From assembly GCF_003351345.1 (NCBI RefSeq), contig NZ_QQTO01000020.1:62001-126000 (forward strand): a stretch of 64,000 bases of DNA, read 5' to 3'. Made by a program: the position numbers and the translations under genes. The notes under the pieces are model-generated. The model had not been told where the DNA came from. It saw nothing but the letters and a program-made list of their open reading frames with translations, and did no database searches. How positions within the stretch are numbered: the first letter of the stretch is position 1; each line of letters begins with the position of its first letter. The DNA comes from Allobosea caraganae (GTDB lineage Bacteria > Pseudomonadota > Alphaproteobacteria > Rhizobiales > Beijerinckiaceae). Positions 23,143-32,938 of this stretch are shown here, piece after piece.

Positions 23143-25017
23143 ATGGCAGTGCATGGCGGCGACGATCGGCATCTCGCCTATGATGGGTTCGGGCAGGCGG
23201 GCAGGGGGCTGCGCGGCCTGCTGCACGTCATGGAGGCGGTCGCGGGCCTGGCGCTGGCGGTCGACGTCGCGATCGTCTTCGCATCGGTCATCTTCCGCTA
23301 CTTCCTGCACAGCCCGATCACCTGGGCCGAGGAAATCGCCCGGGCCCTGATGGTCATGCTGGTCTTCTTCGGGGCCGGCACCGTCCTCGGCCGCAGCCGC
23401 CATGCCGGCATCGACGTCATCCGCGGGATGATGCCGGCCCATTGGCAACCCGCCCTGATCCAGCTCTGCTGCTGGATCGTCGCCGCCGTCTCCGCGGCCC
23501 TGCTCGTCACCTCCTTCGCCCTGATGTGCGAGACCTGGCACGACACGACGGCGCTCGGCCTGCCTCATGCCATGAATACCGTACCGGTCGTCATCGGCAG
23601 CTTCGCGTTGACGATCTTCGGCCTGGCCAATGCGCTGGAAGGGCCGAGGCGGCTGGCGCTCGGCACGCTTGCCGCCGGCCTGCTCGTGGTGCTGGCGGTT
23701 GCGGGGCTCAAGACGGCGGGCCTCGACATCAGGCCCGTCTGGCTGCTGATCCTCGGCTTCCTCGGCAGCGTCGTGATCGGCGTGCCGATCGCCTTCGCGC
23801 TCGCCTTCGCCTCGCTGCTGTATTTCCTGGCCGACCCGTCGCTGCCGATGGTGATCTATGCCCAGCAAGTCGCGGTCGGCGCCGACCACTTCGTGCTGCT
23901 GGCCATCCCGTTCTTCGTCCTCGCCGGCATCGCGATGGAAAAGAACGGCATGTCCTCGCGCCTGATCGAATTGCTGCTGCGCCTGATGGGGCGGCTGCGC
24001 GGCGGGCTGAACCTGATCATCATCCTGGCGACGGCGCTCTTCTCGGGAATCTCCGGCTCGAAGCTGGCCGACATCGCCGCGGTCGGCGGCATCATCATGC
24101 CCGCTGTGCGCAAGACCAAGCAGGACCCCAACGATGCGGCGGGCCTGCTCGCCTGCACCGCGATCATGGCCGAGACCATTCCGCCCTGCGTCAACATGAT
24201 CATCTTCGCCTTCGTCGCCAATATCTCGATCGCCGGGCTGTTCATGGCCGGGATCGTGCCGGCCATCGTGCTGGCGCTCGCATTGGCGATCGTCGCGATC
24301 TGGTACGGGCGCAAGGTCGACCCCTCCGTCGCGTTCGACAAAAGCCGCTCGATGCTGCGGCTCATTGGGGGCGCCATGGTCGCGCTGGTCATGGTCGCGA
24401 TGATCGGGCGCGGCGTCACGGCCGGCGTCGCGACCTCGACGGAGGTCTCGGCCTTCGCGGTGGTCTATGCGCTGCTGGTCGGCGGCCTCGCCTTCCGCGA
24501 GCTCTCCTTCGCCACCATCCGGCAGCTCTTCGTCGGCTCGGCCGCGATGGCCGGCGGCATCCTCTTCATCGTCGCCAGCGCCTCGAGCTTCGCATACGCG
24601 CTGACCCTCGAGCAGATCCCCTCGGCGATGTCGCATAGCCTGGTGAGCTTCGGCCAGGTCTATGGCAGCCTGGCCTTTCTTGCGGTGGCGACGCTGCTGA
24701 TGATCGTCTTCGGGGCGGTGCTGGAAGGGGCGCCCGCGCTGATCATCTTCGGGCCGCTGCTGACCCCGATCGCAGCCCAGCTCGGCATCAACCCGCTGCA
24801 TTTCGGCACGATCATGGTGATCGCGATGGGCTTCGGCCTGTTCTCGCCCCCCGTCGGCCTCGGCCTGTTCGCGACCTGCGCCATCACCGAAACGCGCTTC
24901 CAGGACGTGGTGCGCCCGATGATGAAATATTTGGCCGTTCTGGCCGTCGGGATCGTCGTGCTCGCGCTGTTCCCGATTTTGTCCTTGTGGTTGCCGACGC
25001 AGCTTGGTCTCAACTGA
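23143..25017 (+). CDS. dctM: TRAP transporter fused small and large membrane subunits (DctQM)
   Basis: A 624-residue inner-membrane protein. Residues about 25-165 form the DctQ-like four-helix subunit (FRYFLHSPITWAEEIARALMV). Residues about 190-620 form the DctM transporter domain, with the IGVPIAFALAFASLLYF segment, the GSKLADIAAVGGIIMP loop, AETIPPCVNMIIFAF and a C-terminal MGFGLFSPPVGLGLF. Around 16 hydrophobic segments are visible. The ATG at 23143 is the only sensible start; the open frame before it is spacer. It works with DctP to import an unidentified organic acid using an ion gradient. Confidence 0.93.
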   Translation: MAVHGGDDRHLAYDGFGQAGRGLRGLLHVMEAVAGLALAVDVAIVFASVIFRYFLHSPITWAEEIARALMVMLVFFGAGTVLGRSRHAGIDVIRGMMPAHWQPALIQLCCWIVAAVSAALLVTSFALMCETWHDTTALGLPHAMNTVPVVIGSFALTIFGLANALEGPRRLALGTLAAGLLVVLAVAGLKTAGLDIRPVWLLILGFLGSVVIGVPIAFALAFASLLYFLADPSLPMVIYAQQVAVGADHFVLLAIPFFVLAGIAMEKNGMSSRLIELLLRLMGRLRGGLNLIIILATALFSGISGSKLADIAAVGGIIMPAVRKTKQDPNDAAGLLACTAIMAETIPPCVNMIIFAFVANISIAGLFMAGIVPAIVLALALAIVAIWYGRKVDPSVAFDKSRSMLRLIGGAMVALVMVAMIGRGVTAGVATSTEVSAFAVVYALLVGGLAFRELSFATIRQLFVGSAAMAGGILFIVASASSFAYALTLEQIPSAMSHSLVSFGQVYGSLAFLAVATLLMIVFGAVLEGAPALIIFGPLLTPIAAQLGINPLHFGTIMVIAMGFGLFSPPVGLGLFATCAITETRFQDVVRPMMKYLAVLAVGIVVLALFPILSLWLPTQLGLN

Positions 25018-25123
25018 GCGCGGCGACGATGAAGGCGATTCTGATGGGAACACTCCAGAGGGACATGGCGAGCGGGACCGGCGGCGCAGCCCGCCTATGG
25101 CCATGGCGGCTGAGGCCGGCGGC

Positions 25124-26122
25124 ATGAAGATCCTGCTGACCCACGCCAACGGCGCATTCGAGCGCTACTACGGCGCCGCCCCCCTGGCGGAGCTGGAGAA
25201 ATTCGGCGTGGTGCACCGCAATCTCAGCGACGCGGTCATGGACGATCGCGCGCTGGTCGACGCGGCGCGAGGCTGCGACCTCATCATCGCCGACCGCGCC
25301 ACCCCGGTATCGGAGGCTGCATTGGCCGAGCTTCCGGACCTGCTGGCGGTGCATCGCTGCGCCGTGGACATCTCGACCATCGCCGTACCGGCGGCCAGCC
25401 GGCACGGCGTGCTCGTCACCCGCGCCTCGGCCGGCTTCGCCGATGCCGCGGCCGAGCTGGCCATCGGCATGATGATCGACCTCGGCCGCGGCATCAGCGC
25501 CGCGACCGGCGCCTACCGGGCCGGCGCGCAGCCCCGGATCAGGATGGGCACGCAATTGCGCGGCGCGACGCTCGGCATCGTCGGCTACGGCGCGATCGGC
25601 CGCCGCCTGGCCAAGTTGGCTCAGGGGTTCGGCCTTGCCGTGCTGGCTCATGATCCGTTCCTGACGATCGGTGATCCCGGCATCGAGCAGGTCGCGTTCG
25701 GCGCCTTGCTCGGCCGCTCGGATTTCGTGGTCTGCCTCGCGCCGGCGACGCCCGAGACGCATCATCTGTTCAATGCGGCGGCCTTCGCGGCGATGCGGCC
25801 GGGCAGCTTCTTCCTCAACCTGGCGCGCAGCAGCATCGTCGACGAGGCGGCGCTGACGGCGGCGCTCGCGTCGGGAGCGCTCACTGGGGCCGCCGTCGAT
25901 GTCGGCCCGGCCCGGGACGAAATGCCGTCGCTGGCATTGGCCGCGCGCCCCGATGTCGTCGCGACGCCGCATATCGGCGGGCTGACGCCGCAGGCGGTGC
26001 AGCATCAATCGCACGAGACGGTCAGACAGGTCGCGGCCCTGGTCGCGGGGCGGATGCCGGAGGGCGCCGTCAATCCGGACTGCGCGGCAAGGCTCTACGC
26101 GCGCGGGATCCTCAGGCGATAG
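25124..26122 (+). CDS. D-2-hydroxyacid dehydrogenase family protein
   Basis: About 332 residues, an NAD(P)-dependent dehydrogenase of the 2-hydroxyacid / phosphoglycerate type. The nucleotide motif GIVGYGAIGRRL lies near 145. Catalytic Arg is in NLARSSIVDEAAL and catalytic His in TPHIGGLT. The usual DVFEPEP segment carrying the catalytic Glu is altered to DVGPARDEMP, so the acidic partner is probably D or E of RDEM. Start uncertain: ATG 25124 (MKILLTHANG) fits the family, but ATG 25097 or 25103 is possible. The third gene of the TRAP operon, it probably oxidises or reduces the imported hydroxy or keto acid. Confidence 0.88.
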   Translation: MKILLTHANGAFERYYGAAPLAELEKFGVVHRNLSDAVMDDRALVDAARGCDLIIADRATPVSEAALAELPDLLAVHRCAVDISTIAVPAASRHGVLVTRASAGFADAAAELAIGMMIDLGRGISAATGAYRAGAQPRIRMGTQLRGATLGIVGYGAIGRRLAKLAQGFGLAVLAHDPFLTIGDPGIEQVAFGALLGRSDFVVCLAPATPETHHLFNAAAFAAMRPGSFFLNLARSSIVDEAALTAALASGALTGAAVDVGPARDEMPSLALAARPDVVATPHIGGLTPQAVQHQSHETVRQVAALVAGRMPEGAVNPDCAARLYARGILRR

Positions 26123-26145
26123 GGGCTTGGGGCGATAGGGGCTTG
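26115..26145 (+). repeat. tandem duplication across the stop codon of the dehydrogenase gene
   Basis: GGCGATAGGGGCTTG occurs at 26115-26129 and again at 26131-26145 (period 16). The dehydrogenase stop codon TAG (26120-26122) lies in the first copy. Confidence 0.8.
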
Positions 26146-26221
26146 CCGAGCCCGATGTGGATTTCGGGCATCGATCGTGCAAAACCTCATCCGGTCGCCC
26201 TTGGCCGCATGAAGGAGCCCG

Positions 26222-27262
26222 GTGTCCACGATCAACGACGTCGCCAAGCTGGCGCGGGTTTCGATCTCGACGGTGTCCAACGTTCTCAACGGTCGAACCG
26301 ACCGGATGAGCAAGGACACGTTCGCCCGCGTCGAGAAGGCGGTCACCGAACTCGGCTATCAGCCCAACCGGGCCGCGCGCCAGCTCAAGACCGGGGAAGC
26401 CGCGCTGATCGGGCTGCTGGTGCCCTCGCTGACCAATCCCAGCTACGGAGCGCTGGCGCGCGAGATCGAGGCGGAGGCCTGGGAGAGCTACGGCTATCGT
26501 GTCGTCGTCAGCAACACCTATCGCGACCCGCGCAACGAGCGGGCCTTTCTCGACGACATGCTCACACATGGCATTCGCGGCGTCATCATCATCTCCTCGC
26601 TCGCCGACGAGAGCCATATCGAGGAGGTCGTCCGCAAGGGGCTCGTCGCGATCAGCTATGACAGCCAGAGCCAGCGCGCCATCCAGCCGGTCATCGACCA
26701 CGTCTCGTCGGACAACGTCGCCGGCGGGCGCATGGCGGCCGAGTACCTGATCGCCAACGGGCATCGCTGCATCGCGTTCCTGACGCCGCGCGGCTGGACC
26801 TTCAGCCGGGCCCAGAAGCGCGAGGGCTTCATGCTGGCGGTTGAGGCTGCAGGCATCCGCGGCGTCGTGATCGAAGGCGCGCTCTCCTCGAACTACGCCG
26901 ACGAGGAACTGGCCGAGCTCGGCATGAGCCTGGCCGGAACGGTGGCGGAGCATCCGGAGCGCCCGACCGGGATCGTCGCCATCAACGACATCATGGCCGT
27001 CGGCCTGCTCGCCGGGTTGCGCAAGCGCGGCATGGCGATCCCGGCCGACGTCTCGGTCGTGGGGATGGACGGCATCGCGCTTGGAACCTTCGTCGCCCCG
27101 CCGCTGACGAGCGTCCGGCTGGCGACCCGCGACATGGCGAAGGCGATGGTCGACCGCATCATGCTCCGCCTGAAGCGCGGCGAGACCACGCCCTCCACCT
27201 TCCGCTTCCCGCCGACGATGCTGGTGCGCGAATCCGTGGCCGGGCCGCCGCTGAGGCGATGA
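26222..27262 (+). CDS. LacI-family transcriptional regulator
   Basis: A 346-residue repressor. Residues 3-48 form the LacI helix-turn-helix (TINDVAKLARVSISTVSNVLNGR) and hinge helix (YQPNRAARQL, NRAARQL near 50). Residues 60-335 form the periplasmic-binding-protein-like sensor domain (IGLLVPSLTNPSYGALA, then VSVVGMDGIALGTFVAPPLTSV). The GTG start follows AAGGAG. It is the last gene of the TRAP operon, 99 bases after the dehydrogenase. A LacI-type palindrome sits on the operon promoter at 21714-21725. Confidence 0.95.
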   Translation: MSTINDVAKLARVSISTVSNVLNGRTDRMSKDTFARVEKAVTELGYQPNRAARQLKTGEAALIGLLVPSLTNPSYGALAREIEAEAWESYGYRVVVSNTYRDPRNERAFLDDMLTHGIRGVIIISSLADESHIEEVVRKGLVAISYDSQSQRAIQPVIDHVSSDNVAGGRMAAEYLIANGHRCIAFLTPRGWTFSRAQKREGFMLAVEAAGIRGVVIEGALSSNYADEELAELGMSLAGTVAEHPERPTGIVAINDIMAVGLLAGLRKRGMAIPADVSVVGMDGIALGTFVAPPLTSVRLATRDMAKAMVDRIMLRLKRGETTPSTFRFPPTMLVRESVAGPPLRR

Positions 27263-27294
27263 CTTCGGCTGCCGAATGTGCGCTCTTCATCCGC

Positions 27295-27528
27295 ATGACC
27301 TGGGTGTCCGCCAAGCGGCCGATCGACCTCTCGCTCGACGCCGAACTCGTCGAGAAGGCGCGTGCCAATGGCGTGAATGTTTCGGCGCTGACCGAAGAGG
27401 CCCTACGCGCGCGCATCGCCAAGGAAGAGGCGCAGCGCCGGCTTGAGGAGAACCGCGAGGCGATCGCGGTTCAAAACGGTTGGATAGTGGAGCGCGGGCT
27501 GTTTTCGGACGAGTTCAGGGGCTGGTGA
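27295..27528 (+). CDS. CcdA-like type II antitoxin
   Basis: A 77-residue antitoxin. The N-terminal half is a ribbon-helix-helix domain (PIDLSLDAELVEKARANGVNVSALTEEALR). The C-terminal half, with NREAIAVQNGWIVERGLFSDEFRGW, matches the toxin-binding tail of CcdA. An upstream ATG at 27259 overlaps the LacI gene end; 27295 gives the usual CcdA length. A normal ccdB toxin gene should follow, but the next gene (6 bases on) is unrelated to CcdB. The antitoxin is either orphaned or has a new partner. Confidence 0.85.
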   Translation: MTWVSAKRPIDLSLDAELVEKARANGVNVSALTEEALRARIAKEEAQRRLEENREAIAVQNGWIVERGLFSDEFRGW

Positions 27529-27534
27529 CGCTGG

Positions 27535-27972
27535 ATGGCTCGGTACGAGGCGCTGAGCGACGAGAGAAAGGCTTCTATTCTCGAAAGCCTCATGGGCGTC
27601 GGCCCATCCAAGCCGATAGGTTATCTTCCACTTTGCACCATTCAGGATGTTCTGGGTGTACCAGTCGCCGTTCTTCTAAAGCAGATGATGCCGCGGGGCA
27701 TTCTTGCGTTGAAGCTAAATTCGAAAGAGTGCTGCATCAAGAGCGGCGCGCTCTACTTCTATGATCCAGTTGCCCTGGAGAATCTCCTCCGGGTAGCGTC
27801 AGATGACCTTAAGCAATGTGGCTGGCCAAGAACCCCTGCCGAATTTGTCAAGCATATCGCGGCCAATTGGTATGAATCAGATCATCCGCTGATCGGATTG
27901 ATCAGAATGGCCTTCGGGGAAGACAAAAATGGTCGGGACGAGCCCGGCCATTTCAAGTCAGCTAATCGCTAA
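27535..27972 (+). CDS. protein of unknown function, gene coupled to a ccdA-like antitoxin gene
   Basis: 145 residues, not recognised. It is soluble, with no signal or membrane segment. N-terminus MARYEALSDERKASILESL is helical. The middle has a hydrophobic beta-like stretch (PIGYLPLCTIQDVLGVPVAVLL) and a CC pair. The C-terminal third, with WPRTPAEFVKHIAANWYESDHPLIGLIRMAFGED, looks like a compact helical module. It lacks CcdB features (CcdB is about 100 residues). The DNA is visibly less GC-rich than its neighbours, which suggests acquisition. It begins 6 bases after the antitoxin stop, and ends 4 bases from the nrdJ stop on the other strand. It may be a toxin or simply a cargo gene; undecided. 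Confidence 0.75.
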   Translation: MARYEALSDERKASILESLMGVGPSKPIGYLPLCTIQDVLGVPVAVLLKQMMPRGILALKLNSKECCIKSGALYFYDPVALENLLRVASDDLKQCGWPRTPAEFVKHIAANWYESDHPLIGLIRMAFGEDKNGRDEPGHFKSANR

Positions 27973-27976
27973 GGCC

Positions 27977-30900
27977 TCAAGAACAGCCCGTCGTGCTTCC
28001 ACACGTATTGCACTTCAAGCACGTGCCATTCCGCACCAGCGTGAAGTTCCCGCACTCGCCGCACGAGTCCCCGACATAGCCCTTCATGATCGCCTCGGCC
28101 CGGCGCTCCGATGCGCTCGGCTGGGCTGCCGGGGCCGCGAAGCCGAGCTTGGCCATGTCGGCCTCGCCATAGGCCTGCTCCGGCTCCTGCTTCAGCGCGG
28201 TGGCGCCGGCGGTGGCGTAGCCATGGGCGGGCGTCGCCTGGCGCGGGGCGTCCTGCGCCACGCCGCCGGGGATCAGCATCAGCTTGTCGGCACGCGAGCG
28301 GACCAGGCCCTTCGAGATCGAGGACTGCGCCGGTGTCGCGGTGGCCGCCTGGCCTTGGCCGTCGCCGCCGCCGAGGCCGATATTGCCGACCTCGCTCGGG
28401 TCGACATGGGCGAGTTCGTAGCGGCCGAGATAGGAAATCGCCAGCTCGCGGAAGACGTAATCGAGGATCGAGGTCGCGTTCTTGATCGAGTCGTTGCCCT
28501 GGACGAAGCCCGCCGGCTCGAAGCGGGTGAAGGTGAAGGCGTCGACATACTCCTCCAGCGGCACGCCGTATTGCAGGCCGAGCGAGACCGAGATGGCGAA
28601 GTTGTTGATCAGCGCCCGCAGCGCCGAGCCTTCCTTGTTCATGTCGAGGAAGATCTCGCCGAGGCGGCCGTCATCATACTCGCCAGTGCGCAGGAAGAGC
28701 GTGTGGCCGCCGATCTTGGCCTTCTGGGTATAGCCCTTGCGGCGGGTCGGCAGCTTCTCCTGCTCGCGGTTGCGCTCGACGCGCTCGACGATGCGCTCGA
28801 CGATCTTCTCGGCGACCTGGGTGGCGCGCGCCGCCAGCGGCTGCTGGTAGAGCGTGTCGATGACGTCGTCGGCGTCGTCATCCTCGTCGGCGATCAAGGC
28901 CGAGTTCAGCGGCTGCGACAGCTTCGAGCCGTCGCGGTAGAGGGCGTTCGCCTTCAGCGCCAGCTTCCAGGAGAGCAGGTAGGCGCTCTTGCAATCCTCG
29001 ACGGTGGCGTCGTTGGGCATGTTGATGGTCTTGGAGATCGCGCCCGAGATGAAGGGCTGGGCCGCCGCCATCATGCGGATATGGCTCTCGACCGAGAGGT
29101 AGCGCTTGCCGATGCGGCCGCAAGGGTTGGCGCAGTCGAAGACGTTGTAGTGCTCGAGCTTGAGGTGCGGGGCGCCCTCTAGCGTCATCGCGCCGCAGAC
29201 ATGGACGTTGGCCGCGTCGATCTCGGCGCGCGAGAAGCCGAGGAAGGGCAGCAGCTCGAACGACATGTCGGCGAGCTTCTCGGCCGGGACCTTGAGCTCG
29301 TTGACGAGGAAGTCCTCGCCCAGCGTCCACTTGTTGAAGACGAACTTGATGTCGAAGGCGGCCTTGAGGTCCTTCTCGACCGCGTCGATCTTGGCCTGGC
29401 TGAAGCCCTTGGCCCGGAGCGAGCCGTGGTTGACACCCGGCGCCTGCGCCAGCGTGCCATGGCCGACGGCATAGGCCTCGATCTCGGCGAGCTCCGCCTC
29501 GCGGTAACCCAGCGCGCGGAGCGCATCCGGCACGGCGCCGTTGATGATCTTGAAGTAGCCGCCGCCGGCGAGCTTCTTGAACTTCACCAAGGCGAAGTCG
29601 GGTTCGATGCCGGTGGTGTCGCAATCCATGACGAGGCCGATCGTGCCGGTCGGCGCGATCACGGTCGACTGGGCGTTGCGGTAGCCATGCTTCTCGCCGA
29701 GCGCGAGCGCATTGTCCCAGGCCGCCTTGGCACGCTCGGAGAGGAGCGCGCTGGAGCCGCCGAGCTTGGCCAGCGTGGCGTGGTCGAGCGGCACCGGCGC
29801 GACCTTGAGGCCCTCATAGCCCTCGGCCTTGCCATGGGCGGCGATGCGATGATTGCGGATGACGCGCAGCATGTGGCTGGCGTTCTTCTTGTAGGACGGG
29901 AAGGGGCCGAGCTCGCCCGCCATCTCGGCCGAGGTGGCGTAGGACACGCCGGTCATGATCGCGGTCAGCGCGCCGGCTAGCGCCCGGCCCTCGTCGGAAT
30001 CGTAGCCGAGGCCCATGGTCATCAGCAGGCCGCCGATATTGGCGTAGCCGAGGCCCAGCGTGCGGAACTCGTAGGAGAGCTCGGCGATCTCCTTCGACGG
30101 GAACTGCGCCATCGTCACGGAGATCTCGAGCACGACGGTCCAGAGCCGGCACAGATGTTCGTAAGCCGCGACATCGAAGGCCTTGGTGTCGCGGTCGTAG
30201 AACTGCAGCAGGTTGGCCGAGGCCAGGTTGCAGGCGGTGTCGTCGAGGAACATGTACTCGGAGCACGGATTGGACGCCCGGATGCGGCCCGAGGCCGGGC
30301 AGGTGTGCCAGTCGTTCATCGTCGAGTTGAAGTGCAGGCCGGGATCGGCCGAGGCCCAGGCGGCGTAGCCGATCTTCTCCCAGAGGTCGCGGGCCTTCAG
30401 CGTCTTGGTGACCTTGCCGGTGGTGCGGGCGATGAGGTTCCAGTCGCTATCGGTCTCGACGGCACGCAGGAAATCGTCGGTCAGCGAGACCGAGTTGTTC
30501 GAGTTCTGGCCGGAGACGGTGAGGTAGGCCTCAGAATCCCAGTCGGTGTCGTAGGTGTCGAAGGAAATGTCGGTATAGCCCTGGCGGGCGAACTGGATGA
30601 CGCGCTTGATGTAGTTGTCCGGCACCGCCGACTTGCGGGCGAGCTTGATCTCGCGCTTCAGGGCCGGGTTCTTCTCCGGATCGAAGCAGGCATCGCCATC
30701 GGCCTCGCAGTTCACGCAGGCCTTCATCACGGCCGTCATGTGCTTGCGGACGATCTTGGAGCCGGCGACGAGGGCGGCGACCTTCTGCTCCTCCTTCACC
30801 TTCCAGTCGATATAGGTCTCGATATCGGGATGGTCGGCATCGACCACGACCATCTTGGCGGCGCGGCGCGTGGTGCCGCCCGACTTGATCGCGCCCGCGG

Positions 30901-31690
30901 CGCGGTCGCCGATCTTGAGGAAGGACATCAGGCCGGACGAGCGGCCGCCGCCGGCGAGCCTCTCGCCTTCGCCGCGCAGCATCGAGAAGTTCGAGCCGGT
31001 GCCGGAGCCGTATTTGAACAGGCGGGCTTCGCGGACCCAGAGGTCCATGATGCCGCCCTCGTTGACGAGGTCGTCCTGCACGCCCTGGATGAAGCAGGCA
31101 TGCGGTTGCGGGTGCTCGTAACTCGACTTCGACTTGGTGAGCTTGCCGGTCTTGAAGTCGACGTAGAAATGGCCTTGGCTCGGGCCGTCGATGCCATAGG
31201 CCCAGTGCAGGCCGGTGTTGAACCATTGCGGCGAATTCGGCGCGACCATCTGGCTGGCGAGCATGAAGCGCAACTCGTCATGGAAGGCGGCGGCGTCCTC
31301 TTCCGAGGTGAAATAGCCGCCCTTCCAGCCCCAATAGGTCCAGCAGCCGGCGAGCCGGTCGAAGACCTGCTTGGAGGAGATCTCGGAGCCGTAGCGCTCA
31401 CCCTCGGGGAGCTTGGCCAGCGCCGCCTCGTCGGGGGCCGAACGCCAGAGGAAGGAGGGAACGTCGTTCTCCTCGACCTTCTTCAGCGCCGCCGGGACGC
31501 CGGCCTTGCGGAAATACTTCTGCGCCAGCACGTCGCTGGCGACCTGCGACCAGGCGTCGGGAACCTCGATGCCTTCGAGACGGAACACGATCGAGCCGTC
31601 GGGATTGCGGATCTCGCTGACGGCCGAGCGGAAGGGGATCGCCTGATAGGGCGAGGCTCCGGCAGAGGTATAGCGGCGCTCGATGCGCAT
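27977..31690 (-). CDS. nrdJ: vitamin B12-dependent ribonucleoside-diphosphate reductase (class II)
   Basis: Makes deoxyribonucleotides with adenosylcobalamin, oxygen-independent. About 1237 residues, the usual long alphaproteobacterial form. Landmarks: [122 protein letters not shown], and a C-terminal cysteine-rich tail (SCGECG ... [13 protein letters not shown]) that receives electrons. I place the start at ATG 31690 (MRIERRYTS), after GGGGACG; a TTG five codons earlier is possible. It faces the unknown low-GC gene at its 3' end. Confidence 0.96.
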   Translation of the reverse strand: MRIERRYTSAGASPYQAIPFRSAVSEIRNPDGSIVFRLEGIEVPDAWSQVASDVLAQKYFRKAGVPAALKKVEENDVPSFLWRSAPDEAALAKLPEGERYGSEISSKQVFDRLAGCWTYWGWKGGYFTSEEDAAAFHDELRFMLASQMVAPNSPQWFNTGLHWAYGIDGPSQGHFYVDFKTGKLTKSKSSYEHPQPHACFIQGVQDDLVNEGGIMDLWVREARLFKYGSGTGSNFSMLRGEGERLAGGGRSSGLMSFLKIGDRAAGAIKSGGTTRRAAKMVVVDADHPDIETYIDWKVKEEQKVAALVAGSKIVRKHMTAVMKACVNCEADGDACFDPEKNPALKREIKLARKSAVPDNYIKRVIQFARQGYTDISFDTYDTDWDSEAYLTVSGQNSNNSVSLTDDFLRAVETDSDWNLIARTTGKVTKTLKARDLWEKIGYAAWASADPGLHFNSTMNDWHTCPASGRIRASNPCSEYMFLDDTACNLASANLLQFYDRDTKAFDVAAYEHLCRLWTVVLEISVTMAQFPSKEIAELSYEFRTLGLGYANIGGLLMTMGLGYDSDEGRALAGALTAIMTGVSYATSAEMAGELGPFPSYKKNASHMLRVIRNHRIAAHGKAEGYEGLKVAPVPLDHATLAKLGGSSALLSERAKAAWDNALALGEKHGYRNAQSTVIAPTGTIGLVMDCDTTGIEPDFALVKFKKLAGGGYFKIINGAVPDALRALGYREAELAEIEAYAVGHGTLAQAPGVNHGSLRAKGFSQAKIDAVEKDLKAAFDIKFVFNKWTLGEDFLVNELKVPAEKLADMSFELLPFLGFSRAEIDAANVHVCGAMTLEGAPHLKLEHYNVFDCANPCGRIGKRYLSVESHIRMMAAAQPFISGAISKTINMPNDATVEDCKSAYLLSWKLALKANALYRDGSKLSQPLNSALIADEDDDADDVIDTLYQQPLAARATQVAEKIVERIVERVERNREQEKLPTRRKGYTQKAKIGGHTLFLRTGEYDDGRLGEIFLDMNKEGSALRALINNFAISVSLGLQYGVPLEEYVDAFTFTRFEPAGFVQGNDSIKNATSILDYVFRELAISYLGRYELAHVDPSEVGNIGLGGGDGQGQAATATPAQSSISKGLVRSRADKLMLIPGGVAQDAPRQATPAHGYATAGATALKQEPEQAYGEADMAKLGFAAPAAQPSASERRAEAIMKGYVGDSCGECGNFTLVRNGTCLKCNTCGSTTGCS

Positions 31691-32518
31691 AATGATCGTC
31701 CCCAATGCATGCCGCGGGCTTTGATGCCCCGCGCGGCCGGTTGCTCACCGGCTCCAATGTCAGCCCAACTCGGTTTGATGCCCCTGGATCCCGCGGCGGT
31801 GTAGTCCCGCCGTCGCTATCCTGATGCGGCCAGCAGGACCGCACGTCGCCATTCGCTGCCGCCGTGATGGCGTGCCGCGCGGTGAACGTCTCGACCCCTC
31901 TGGGAACTCTTTTGCGGGTGTCGAAGGCGTCTCCGCCAGCCGTCACGCGACCGTCAAAAACTAGTCCCGATTGGGCAGCGGCGTCAAGGATTAGTGTGCT
32001 GCAATCCCTGTGGACACGACATCTTGTAGGGAGATGTGAGTTCCGGGGATAAGTTTCAAGGCCCCAGCTAAGCCTTCGGAATCACGGGAAGAATCGGCTC
32101 GGCTCCGGGAGAGTGAGCGATCCTGGCCGATGGGAAAAGACTAAAATTCGCGGCATCTATGCTTAGCCGGTGGTTAATCCGACTGATCGGGAGCGGCGAA
32201 TGCAAGCTCGATCTGCGCCAACAGGGCCAAGTCCCTGGAGACAGAGGCTCTTCGTTGGATCGGCCCGTGTGCCGGCGCAGGTTTGATCGTGGTCGAATCA
32301 TGGCACGGTGGCGTCAGCTGCAGGGCGAGGGCGTCCGCGCAGGCGGCGCGCGGCGACGAATCCTCTCGATCGCTCGGCCGATTGCAGGGCCGACGCAAAC
32401 TGCGTGCTCGCGGCAGCGCCAGGCCGCTTCAGAACGTCGCCGATGCGCCCGGCGGGCTGGACAGGGGCGGGCGCTGCCGCCATAAGTCGGGCAAGCCCGA
32501 CCGACGCGGACGAGAGCC
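31691..32518. other. 828-base gap between nrdJ and the NDUFA12 gene: nrdJ leader and divergent promoter region
   Basis: No convincing gene is present. A weak promoter candidate for nrdJ on the minus strand is TTGACG (plus positions 31982-31987) with CTAGTT 17 bases on (31959-31964). The leader holds two direct copies of TTTGATGCCCC, at 31720-31730 and 31774-31784. I looked for a cobalamin riboswitch and for NrdR boxes and saw neither. The part from 32160 to 32518, before the NDUFA12 gene, is GC-rich with small open frames that lack family resemblance or ribosome sites. Confidence 0.6.
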
Positions 32519-32929
32519 ATGAACCAGACGTTGCTGCAGATCTTCACCTGGTGGAACGGCCAGACCATGGGCACCCGCTTCCACACCTGGCGCTTCGGCG
32601 AGAAGGTCGGCGAGGACGAGTTCGGCAATGTCTACTACCGCACCAAGGGTGGGGTGAAGGACAAGGCGCTCGGCTTCCAGCGCCGCTGGGTCGTCTATAA
32701 CGGCGAGGCCGAGGCCTCGAAGATCCCGCCGGGCTGGAATGGCTGGCTGCACCACACTGTCGACGTCGCCCCCTCCGAGGAGCGCTACCAGCCGCGCGAG
32801 TGGCAGCAGCCGCATCAGCAGAACTGGACCGGCACTGCGATGGCCTACCGCCCCGCAGGCTCGACTCTGGCCGAGGGCGAGCGCCCGCCGGCGACCGGCG
32901 ACTACGAGGCCTGGACGCCGGGGCGCTAA
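32519..32929 (+). CDS. NADH:ubiquinone oxidoreductase subunit NDUFA12 (B17.2-like)
   Basis: A 136-residue accessory subunit of respiratory complex I on the cytosolic side of the inner membrane. Features: N-terminal LLQIFTWWNGQTMGTRFHTWRFGEKVGEDEFGNVYY, then RRWVVYNGEAEASKIPPGWNGWLHHTVD, the diagnostic WxxWLHxxxD-type core of the family. The C-terminal half is rich in P, Q and W. This subunit is shared by mitochondria and alphaproteobacteria, and is one of the best taxonomic markers here. In many relatives the next gene is the DUF2155 protein; here parDE and mntH lie in between. Confidence 0.95.
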   Translation: MNQTLLQIFTWWNGQTMGTRFHTWRFGEKVGEDEFGNVYYRTKGGVKDKALGFQRRWVVYNGEAEASKIPPGWNGWLHHTVDVAPSEERYQPREWQQPHQQNWTGTAMAYRPAGSTLAEGERPPATGDYEAWTPGR

Positions 32930-32938
32930 GCGCAGCGT

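Noticed and set aside
27535-27972. Reading this gene as ccdB
   Set aside because: Too long, and lacks the CcdB N-terminal strand pattern and C-terminal residues. Kept as unknown.
31691-32050. Cobalamin riboswitch or NrdR boxes upstream of nrdJ
   Set aside because: I looked for the B12-box core and for paired NrdR-type 16-mers on the minus strand and saw neither. An Rfam search would settle it.
32159-32485. A 108-codon open frame before the NDUFA12 gene
   Set aside because: No ribosome site, Arg-rich translation, no family resemblance; probably non-coding.
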